Of a stretch of 5,528 nt of DNA, positions 1 through 5,324 are shown in pieces. The notes under the pieces were generated by a model. The model did not search any database. It saw only the letters and a list, made by a program, of their open reading frames with translations, and was not told the origin of the DNA. The stretch spans positions 1 through 5,528 of the forward strand of contig CAIVXW010000056.1 in assembly GCA_903910005.1 (NCBI GenBank). Reading direction: 5' to 3'. A program made the translations under genes and the position numbers. Numbering within the stretch: the first letter of the stretch is position 1; each line of letters begins with the position of its first letter. This DNA comes from an uncultured Methylococcaceae bacterium. Its GTDB lineage: Bacteria; Pseudomonadota; Gammaproteobacteria; Methylococcales; Methylococcaceae.

Positions 1-1
1 A

Positions 2-100
2 TACCGGGGCGACCCGGCTAAAACCGTGCATGAAATCGGCTGGGTTTTCAGTCGAAGCCTGCGCGGACTGGTACGGGCTGACTGGAATATAACCCCATGA
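2..100 (+). CDS. 3' end of an unrecognised upstream gene (partial)
   Basis: The frame starting at base 2 is open from the window edge to a TGA at 98-100, giving 32 residues that end in RGLVRADWNITP. The composition is protein-like (mixed charged, aromatic and aliphatic residues such as HEIGWVFSRSLRGL). The frame starting at base 1 is closed early by a TAA. The start lies outside the window, so neither the length nor the domain can be judged. I do not recognise the family; it does not look like the end of a heme oxygenase, which often neighbours bacteriophytochromes. Because 420 bases separate it from the next confident gene, it is probably not in the same tight operon. It could also be a chance open frame, since only 33 codons are visible. 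Confidence 0.45.
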   Translation, partial: YRGDPAKTVHEIGWVFSRSLRGLVRADWNITP

Positions 101-145
101 GTCACCATCCGAACAGCCTGTCTGACCAGGCAAGGGGTTTGGCAC

Positions 146-298
146 ATGAATAGAATATACCCGCCATCCCCGGTAGTCCCCGCAGTTTTGGATCGTGTTG
201 CAATGCCGGAACAATCGGGCTACATTACGAACACCAACCCGCCACCCGACAGCGTCCATCCGGGTGTTTCCCTGCTCGGTCTGAATTCCGTGCCCTGA
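146..298 (+). CDS. Possible small hypothetical protein, 50 aa
   Basis: An ATG at 146 opens a 50-codon frame ending in TGA at 296-298. It is preceded by AAGGGG at 132-137, a good Shine-Dalgarno match with 8 nt spacing. The predicted peptide begins MNRIYPPSPVVPAVLDRV, is rich in proline and small residues, and has no signal peptide, membrane segment, cysteine or recognisable motif. It lies in the otherwise gene-free leader upstream of the hybrid kinase. I see no homology to any family. The ribosome site favours translation, but the short length and low-complexity proline content make a chance ORF equally plausible. Confidence 0.25.
   Translation: MNRIYPPSPVVPAVLDRVAMPEQSGYITNTNPPPDSVHPGVSLLGLNSVP
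198..226 (+). promoter_or_regulatory. Weak sigma70-like promoter candidate
   Basis: TTGCAA (198-203) and TACATT (221-226) each match four of six consensus bases of -35 and -10 boxes, with an ideal 17-bp spacer. It is the best pair I found in the 101-520 leader and would give a transcript with a leader of roughly 290 nt before the kinase ATG. It lies inside the possible 146-298 ORF, so if that ORF is real the match is less likely to be functional. This is inference from consensus matching only. Confidence 0.15.
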
Positions 299-308
299 CC
301 CATCACGT

Positions 309-524
309 GTGAGTGTCCAGATGGATAATCCAGCAAATAATACAAAGTTTTTAGACTGGCTTGCGGGCTTGCGGATTCTCGCACGGGTTTCCGTGCTGTC
401 AAGCTGTATTTGCCGGGACTCTCGTCACGTCCATCCTGAGTTTAAGCCCGGGCCTGAACCTGGGCCGGGTGCAGGCACCGTCTGCCCGCCGTTCCCGCTC
501 AACCTGAGGGGAGAATCGCCATGA
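309..524 (+). CDS. Doubtful small ORF overlapping the kinase start
   Basis: This frame starts at GTG 309 (71 aa) or, more credibly, ATG 321 (67 aa, starting MDNPANNTKFLDWLAGL) and ends with TGA at 522-524, overlapping the kinase ATG as ATGA. The N-terminal half contains a short hydrophobic stretch with cysteines (SVLSSCICRD). The C-terminal half is a proline/glycine-rich tail (PGPEPGPGAG) that coincides with the GC-rich hairpin, which argues for non-coding DNA. No clear Shine-Dalgarno site precedes either start. The only positive evidence is the ATGA overlap, a junction type that recurs at the other two gene boundaries here. No family is recognised and it may well not be translated. Confidence 0.15.
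   Translation: MSVQMDNPANNTKFLDWLAGLRILARVSVLSSCICRDSRHVHPEFKPGPEPGPGAGTVCPPFPLNLRGESP
447..469 (+). other. GC-rich imperfect hairpin in the kinase leader
   Basis: CCCGG (447-451) pairs with CCGGG (465-469). After one G-G mismatch, CC (453-454) pairs with GG (462-463), leaving a small loop. A second small inverted repeat, GGTG-CAGG-CACC (468-479), overlaps its 3' arm, so the two structures could be mutually exclusive. There is no following U-run, so it is not an intrinsic terminator. It could affect access to the kinase ribosome site about 40 nt downstream, but this is inference from base pairing alone. Confidence 0.2.
506..513 (+). promoter_or_regulatory. Ribosome binding site of the hybrid kinase
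   Basis: GAGGGGAG lies 7 nt upstream of the ATG at 521. It is the strongest Shine-Dalgarno sequence among the three main genes and fixes the start of the kinase. The downstream phytochrome and receiver genes have much weaker sites, which suggests that they rely on translational coupling. Confidence 0.7.
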
Positions 525-2530
525 CAGCCCCCGAGACTGCGCTGTCCGGGTTCTCCCTGATTCCGGTTTTAGAGCATCTGCTCAACCGGTTAGGGTTCCC
601 CCTGTTTCTGCTCGAACCCAATGAAGGCTTTCGTTTCGTTTATGCCAACGCGGCGGCCCTCAGGGCGTTTGATTGCGATGAAAAACGGCTGCGGATACTG
701 CGCTACCCGCGCCATGCCGAATTTCCCCTGCCCAGGATAAACACCCTGTGGAACCTGCTGGACGACGCCCTGCAAACCGAAACCACCGTTCGTCGGTTCG
801 GCGATGGCAGTACCCTCTCGCTCACGATCGTGCTGTATGCCTTTCCCCATAACAGCATCCACTATCTTTTAGGTTACCTGCTGCCGGATCAACCCGGCCA
901 CCCGGAATTGACGGCGGCATTGCATACCGCAGAGCGGGCCATCGCGGTGCGTGACCGCTTTCTGGCCCACATGTCGCACGAACTGCGAACCCCGCTCAAT
1001 GGCATTCTGGGTTTGAGCCAACTGGCCCGGGATACTGAATCACCGCTTCTGGCCCGGGATTATCTGGAGCAGATTCATCAATCCGGGCTACACCTGCAAG
1101 CCACCCTCGGTGATATTCTCGAGTACTGCGAGATTGAAACCGGTGAGATCAGCCTCAACCCGGTCAACTTCAACCCCGCATCCCTCACCGAAAACATCAT
1201 TCAGGCGGTCAGAACCCGCGCCCTCGCCAAAAATCTGGCATTGCACTGCCACCTTGATCCCACGCTGCCGGCCTATCTTTGGGGCGATGCCCGCAGGCTG
1301 CATCAGGTACTGCTGAGTTTGGTGGATAACGCCATCAAATTTACCGATGAGGGCCGGGTAGATATCCGGGTGAACTGGGGCGCCCCTCAGGAAAATCAGC
1401 CGGTTACCGTATTTTTTTCGGTCAGCGACACCGGCCCCGGCATCGTACGCGACGACTGGAACCGCCTGTTCAAACCTTTTGAGCAACTGGATCAATCGGA
1501 TCATCGCCAGCACCAGGGGCTCGGCATGGGTCTGGCTCTGGCCTGGCATCTGGTTAAACGGATGGGGGGAAAAGGCATCCTGATTGAAAGCAAACCCGGT
1601 AGCGGCAGCACGTTCAGCCTGGAATTGCCGTTCGATCTGGCCCGGGCCAGTGTGGCTCCGCAACTCGCTGTCGAGAGCGTGGGCGATCTACCCCTGAGCG
1701 GACTGAACATTCTGGTGGTGGAAGACAACACCATCAATCAGATGGTGATTTGCCGCATGCTGGAGAAAGCCGGTGCCACCACCACCGTTGCCGAAAACGG
1801 CTGGCTGGCGGTCGAGCGTGTGCGGCAACTTCCGGAAGACACCTACGATGCCATCCTGATGGACCTGCAGATGCCGGTCATGGACGGTTTGACGGCCACC
1901 CGCCTGATCCGGCACGACCTTCTGATGAGACGGGTTCCCATCATTGCCGTGACGGCCCATGCCCTGAGTGCTGACCGCACAGCCTGTCTCGAAGCAGGCA
2001 TGAATGCCCACCTCACTAAACCCCTGCAACCCCAGGGATTGATCGGCACCCTGCTGGATCATCTGGCGAACCGTCCATCCCCGCTTATGGGTCAGTCCGC
2101 CAATGATGCGGCAACACCGCTGGTTACCCTGGTCAACCTGAATCAGGTATTCAAGGAAATCATCCCCAACCTGCCCGCCACTCTGATCAGCCTGGGCAAC
2201 GATGAGGCCCTTTATTGCGATCTCGCCCGCTTGTTTGTGAGTCAGCATGCCGGGAGCCTGACCCGGTTCCGCCAGCATCTGGACGGTGGCGACCCGGATC
2301 AGGCGTTGAAACTGCTGCATGCCCTCAAGGAACTCTCCAGCACCCTGGGGCTGTTGCCGCTGCATCAAGCCATGGCCAGGTTGTGTTTCAGGATTGAGGG
2401 TGGCCCGGACATGCCCGCCATGACCGAGCTTGAAGAGGCAGAAACTGAAATGAAGCTCACCCTGCGGGGGCTACGGCAACTTCTGCTCACCCACACCACC
2501 CAGTCCGACAAACCACCCCGGGTTGGATGA
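521..2530 (+). CDS. Hybrid sensor histidine kinase (PAS-HisKA-HATPase-REC-HPt)
   Basis: A 669-aa soluble multidomain kinase with no signal peptide or membrane segment, so the input is probably cytoplasmic. Residues about 18-125 resemble a PAS sensor (FRFVYANAAALRAF) and are followed by a helical linker. HisKA carries the H-box HMSHELRTPLNG with phospho-acceptor H153. The HATPase domain shows the N-box LVDNAIKF (N270), DTGPGI (D303) and GLGMGLAL. The receiver (about 405-525) has VVEDN, phospho-acceptor D448 in LMDLQMP, VTAHAL and TKP. The C-terminal region (about 550-655) resembles HPt, with LHALKELSSTLG placing H600 at the phosphotransfer position; the usual Gly after LK is Glu. All residues needed for autophosphorylation and an internal His-Asp-His relay are therefore present. 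The start is set by the 506-513 ribosome site. The stop overlaps an ATG at 2527 (ATGA), consistent with co-translation with the phytochrome. I infer that it modulates or branches the light pathway; its own ligand is unknown. Confidence 0.93.
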   Translation: MTAPETALSGFSLIPVLEHLLNRLGFPLFLLEPNEGFRFVYANAAALRAFDCDEKRLRILRYPRHAEFPLPRINTLWNLLDDALQTETTVRRFGDGSTLSLTIVLYAFPHNSIHYLLGYLLPDQPGHPELTAALHTAERAIAVRDRFLAHMSHELRTPLNGILGLSQLARDTESPLLARDYLEQIHQSGLHLQATLGDILEYCEIETGEISLNPVNFNPASLTENIIQAVRTRALAKNLALHCHLDPTLPAYLWGDARRLHQVLLSLVDNAIKFTDEGRVDIRVNWGAPQENQPVTVFFSVSDTGPGIVRDDWNRLFKPFEQLDQSDHRQHQGLGMGLALAWHLVKRMGGKGILIESKPGSGSTFSLELPFDLARASVAPQLAVESVGDLPLSGLNILVVEDNTINQMVICRMLEKAGATTTVAENGWLAVERVRQLPEDTYDAILMDLQMPVMDGLTATRLIRHDLLMRRVPIIAVTAHALSADRTACLEAGMNAHLTKPLQPQGLIGTLLDHLANRPSPLMGQSANDAATPLVTLVNLNQVFKEIIPNLPATLISLGNDEALYCDLARLFVSQHAGSLTRFRQHLDGGDPDQALKLLHALKELSSTLGLLPLHQAMARLCFRIEGGPDMPAMTELEEAETEMKLTLRGLRQLLLTHTTQSDKPPRVG

Positions 2531-2586
2531 TACTTCTGCATACCGTCTTCTGCGTTAATAGAAAAAATACAACACGAGCAGGCAAC

Positions 2587-4851
2587 ATGATACGCATGAC
2601 GCCCCCCGATTTATCACAGTGCGATCAGGAACCGATTCAGTACATCGAAGCCATTCAACCACACGGGGCTTTGGTGATTGTAGAAGAGCCCACCCTTCGC
2701 ATCGTCCAGTACAGTGCCAACCTTGCCGCCTTTCTGGGGCTGGCCGGGTCGGTCGGGCATGGTCAGTTTCTGGCGCAGTGGTTGGGCGAGACCCACACCC
2801 AGGCCCTGCATGCGGCACTGGCCGACAGATCGCTGGATCAGGCTTATGTGCATCTGCTCACCCTGCACGGTCTGGGGCAGGCCGATGCTTCGTTCCATGT
2901 GTTCGCCAACCGCAGCGATGGCCTTCTGCTGCTTGAATTTGAGGCTGTGATTGCGGACGCTGAAACCCGTGCTGCCGCCTCGTTACAACCGCTCAATCAG
3001 GCATTGATCACCTTGCGGCAGGCCAGCACGCTTGAACAGTTTCTGGCCATGGCCTGCGATCTGGTGAGGGCGTGCAGCGGTTTTGAACGGATCATGTTTT
3101 ACCGGTTCAGCGAAGACGGCAATGGCGCGGTGATTGCCGAATCGCTGGAGCCGGGCCTGGCACTGGAACCCTATCTGGGGCTGCATTTTCCGGCCAGCGA
3201 CATTCCGCGACCAGCCCGCCGACTGTTTGAACGGTGTGATATACGCTGCGTACCCGATGTCGATTATGAACCGGTTCCGCTCTGTCCCGGCTTTGGTGAA
3301 GCCGGTCTGGCCCACCCGGTTGACCTCGGTTTCTCGGCCTTGCGGAGTGCCTCCCCCATGTGCCGTATGTACAAACGCAACATGGAAGTTAAATCCACCC
3401 TGATTCTGCCACTCAGGGTCGACCGGAGGCTGTGGGGTCTTGTTTCGTGCATGCACCACAGTGCCCCGCGCCAGCTCAGCTACCCTGAACGAAGCACGCT
3501 GGTCTTGCTGGCCCGGTTGACCACTCTGTGGCTGACTGAGTACGAGGATTCGGACTACCGTCATTACTGCTCCCGACTTGCAGCGAGCCTGGCCAGGCAG
3601 AAACATGAACTCGACTTGATGCATCAGGCGATTTCGGCCGAGACGCTGGCCAGTCTCAATCTGCTGGACGGTGTCCGGGCGAACGGTGTGGCCATCCTGC
3701 TGGACGGGTCGACGATTTTGCAGGGGCTGACCCCGCCGGAATCAGACGTCAGGCGGCTGCTGCGCTGGCTGCAGGAACAAAAACAAAGCCTGTATGCCAG
3801 CGATCATTTGCTGAAAGACTACCCGGCAGCAGCCGGTTTTACCGAGGTTGCTGGCCTGCTGGCGATTGTCTTGTCCAAAACCAGTGAAAGCGGCATTTTC
3901 TGGTTCAGGCAGGAATATCTGCAGGAGGTCAACTGGGCCGGTAACCCCGTGAAACCGGTCGTGACCGCAGCGGACGGTACGATGCAGGTGCATCCGCGTG
4001 CTTCTTTCGCCCGCTGGCGGGAAATAGCGCGGGGCCGTTCCAGCCAATGGCTGGACTGCGAAACCGACTATGCCTGGAAGTTGCGCCGCGCAGTGTCCGA
4101 CAGACTTCTGCAACGCCTGCAGTTGATCCAGACACTGTACAATCCGGCGGATAATTTACGACCTGAGCGGGAGAGTTTCCTTTATTCAGCCGCCCACGAC
4201 CTCAAGGAACCGTTACGGGGCATCCGTAACTATACCCAACTCATCCGGATGGAGGAGGGTAACCAACTCGACCCAAGGAACCGCCAGCGCATGGAGACCG
4301 TGATAGCGCTGACCGGTAAAATGGATCAAACCATCCAGTCCCTGCTGCGGTTTGCCAAAACCGAGCAAGAAGGCCTGGCCCTCGCGGCCCATGACATAAG
4401 GCCCATTGCTTGGGAGGCCGCACAGACCCTGCTGCAGGCCCACCCGACACTGGACATTGAAGTGGCGGTGCAGGCCGATTTTCCGGTTATTACCTGCGAT
4501 GCCACCCAGGTGCAGACTATTTTCGAGGTATTGATCAGCAATGCCATCCAGTATAACGCCAGCCCGCGCAGGCTCATCGGCATCGGGTATTTTCTGCAGG
4601 GCGAAGTACCGGTGTTTTTTGTCAGGGATAACGGCACGGGAATCGCCCCCGACTACCACGAAACGATCTTCGAGTTATTTCGCCGCTTGCCCGAGAGTCT
4701 CAACTACGGTGGTGGTTCCGGGGCTGGCCTCGCCATCGCCCGGCAAGCGGTACAACGACACGGCGGAGCTCTCTGGCTTGAATCGGCTCCCGGCCAGGGT
4801 TCATGCTTCTTTTTCAGCCTGGCAGCGGGAATACCCGACCCCAACCCTTGA
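2587..4851 (+). CDS. bphP: Bacteriophytochrome histidine kinase (PAS-GAF-PHY-HisKA-HATPase)
   Basis: A 754-aa red/far-red photoreceptor kinase. The PAS domain begins SQCDQEPIQYIEAIQPHG, with C12 at the usual biliverdin thioether position. The GAF domain (about 146-315) has FYRF, GLHFPASDIP (D205), DVDYEPVPL and LWGLVSC. The PHY domain (about 318-500) has the tongue motifs WFRQEYLQEVNWAGNP and PRASF (R471). HisKA carries SAAHDLKEPLRG with H537. HATPase shows ISNAIQYN (N652), DNGTGI (D681) and GGSGAGLAI. This is the canonical bacteriophytochrome layout and usual length. The pocket is unusual: C259 replaces the SPxH histidine, and the CHH motif reads CMHH (288-291). I prefer the ATG at 2587 because it puts the cysteine at residue 12, as I recall for Pseudomonas BphP. 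An in-frame ATG at 2527 overlaps the kinase stop and would add 20 atypical, AT-rich-encoded residues. The site before 2587 (AGCAGG, 4 nt away) is weak. The likely partner is the receiver downstream. Confidence 0.95.
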   Translation: MIRMTPPDLSQCDQEPIQYIEAIQPHGALVIVEEPTLRIVQYSANLAAFLGLAGSVGHGQFLAQWLGETHTQALHAALADRSLDQAYVHLLTLHGLGQADASFHVFANRSDGLLLLEFEAVIADAETRAAASLQPLNQALITLRQASTLEQFLAMACDLVRACSGFERIMFYRFSEDGNGAVIAESLEPGLALEPYLGLHFPASDIPRPARRLFERCDIRCVPDVDYEPVPLCPGFGEAGLAHPVDLGFSALRSASPMCRMYKRNMEVKSTLILPLRVDRRLWGLVSCMHHSAPRQLSYPERSTLVLLARLTTLWLTEYEDSDYRHYCSRLAASLARQKHELDLMHQAISAETLASLNLLDGVRANGVAILLDGSTILQGLTPPESDVRRLLRWLQEQKQSLYASDHLLKDYPAAAGFTEVAGLLAIVLSKTSESGIFWFRQEYLQEVNWAGNPVKPVVTAADGTMQVHPRASFARWREIARGRSSQWLDCETDYAWKLRRAVSDRLLQRLQLIQTLYNPADNLRPERESFLYSAAHDLKEPLRGIRNYTQLIRMEEGNQLDPRNRQRMETVIALTGKMDQTIQSLLRFAKTEQEGLALAAHDIRPIAWEAAQTLLQAHPTLDIEVAVQADFPVITCDATQVQTIFEVLISNAIQYNASPRRLIGIGYFLQGEVPVFFVRDNGTGIAPDYHETIFELFRRLPESLNYGGGSGAGLAIARQAVQRHGGALWLESAPGQGSCFFFSLAAGIPDPNP

Positions 4852-4857
4852 AACACC

Positions 4858-4905
4858 ATGAATAACCCCCTTAATAACCGACTGATCGTGGACGGTGCTG
4901 CATGA
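4858..4905 (+). CDS. 15-codon mini-ORF, likely duplicated start of the receiver gene
   Basis: An ATG 6 nt after the phytochrome stop opens a frame reading MNNPLNNRLIVDGAA, and its TGA overlaps the receiver ATG (ATGA at 4902-4905). The peptide matches the receiver's own N-terminus (MNYPLETILIVDD) at 8 of 13 positions. No Shine-Dalgarno site precedes it. It may be a relic of a tandem duplication, or it may act as a coupling leader that delivers ribosomes to the receiver start, which itself lacks a good ribosome site. Translation is unproven. Confidence 0.3.
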   Translation: MNNPLNNRLIVDGAA

Positions 4906-4945
4906 ATTACCCTCTGGAGACAATACTGATCGTGGACGATTCCGA
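4858..4945 (+). repeat. Diverged 44-bp tandem duplication at the receiver gene start
   Basis: Unit 1 (4858-4901) abuts unit 2 (4902-4945, the first 44 bases of the receiver gene). Both begin ATGAAT, and both carry the identical 14-mer ACTGATCGTGGACG (4881-4894 and 4925-4938) at the same offset. By hand alignment without gaps, about 31 of 44 bases agree. Since 44 is not a multiple of three, the upstream copy is out of frame with the gene and terminates at its start. Confidence 0.75.
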
Positions 4946-5324
4946 TGTGGAATATGACCTGATTTGCTGGGGGTTTGAACAGAATGGCATCACCTGCCCG
5001 ATCCTGCGGGCGCAGACGGCGGAGGAAGGGCTGGACAGGCTGGGAATCAACCCGGCGGATCCGCAATCACCGACCGGCCAGCGCCCTACCCTGATCCTGC
5101 TGGATCTCAGCATGCCGGGCCTGGGTGGCTTTGGTTTTCTCAAGGTATTGAAACGACTGCCGGAACCGCTGGGAATACCGGTGGTCGTCGTATCCTCCTC
5201 AAATAATCCGGCTGACATCACCATTAGTTACCAACTGGGGGCCACGGCGTTTTTCAAAAAGCCGGATAATGTAGACGAATATGCAGAAAAGACACGGGAT
5301 ATCCTACTGATCTGTTTTGAATAG
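4902..5324 (+). CDS. Single-domain response regulator, Rcp1-like
   Basis: A 140-aa stand-alone receiver with no DNA-binding or enzymatic output domain. The acidic pocket is VDD (D12, D13), the phospho-acceptor is D68 in LILLDLSMP, the Ser/Thr switch is S98 in VVVVSSS, and the conserved lysine is K120 in FKKP. The region SSSNNPADITISYQLGA followed by KKPDNVDEY matches the pattern of the Rcp1 family, whose founding member accepts phosphate from the cyanobacterial phytochrome Cph1. Position 50 nt after the phytochrome gene strongly suggests it is the cognate partner of H537. With no output domain, it presumably acts by protein-protein contact, or passes phosphate on, possibly to the HPt of the hybrid kinase (inference). 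The region before the ATG (GTGGACGGTGCTGC) offers only a poor ribosome site and belongs to the upstream copy of the 44-bp duplication. Confidence 0.93.
   Translation: MNYPLETILIVDDSDVEYDLICWGFEQNGITCPILRAQTAEEGLDRLGINPADPQSPTGQRPTLILLDLSMPGLGGFGFLKVLKRLPEPLGIPVVVVSSSNNPADITISYQLGATAFFKKPDNVDEYAEKTRDILLICFE

Noticed and set aside
116..131. GCCTG-TCTGAC-CAGGC inverted repeat just after the upstream gene, considered as a terminator
   Set aside because: The stem is only 5 bp and is followed by AAGGGG, not a T-run; too weak to call.
220..402. Minus-strand ORF of 60 aa in the leader
   Set aside because: No ribosome site or family resemblance was seen, and it overlaps the plus-strand leader of the kinase; treated as a chance frame.
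1023..1060. Repeated CTGGCCCGGGAT in the kinase
   Set aside because: The two copies both encode Leu-Ala-Arg-Asp in frame within the HisKA helix; most likely coincidental codon choice, not a mobile or regulatory repeat.
1088..1663. Minus-strand ORF of 191 aa within the hybrid kinase
   Set aside because: It lies wholly antisense to the HisKA/HATPase coding region, whose motifs are unambiguous; long antisense frames are expected in GC-rich genes.
1688..2368. Minus-strand ORF of 226 aa
   Set aside because: It is antisense to the receiver and HPt domains of the kinase, is rich in Gln/Gly/His, and has no recognisable domain.
2983..3624. Minus-strand ORF of 213 aa
   Set aside because: It is antisense to the phytochrome GAF domain, with no motif and a composition typical of a shadow frame.
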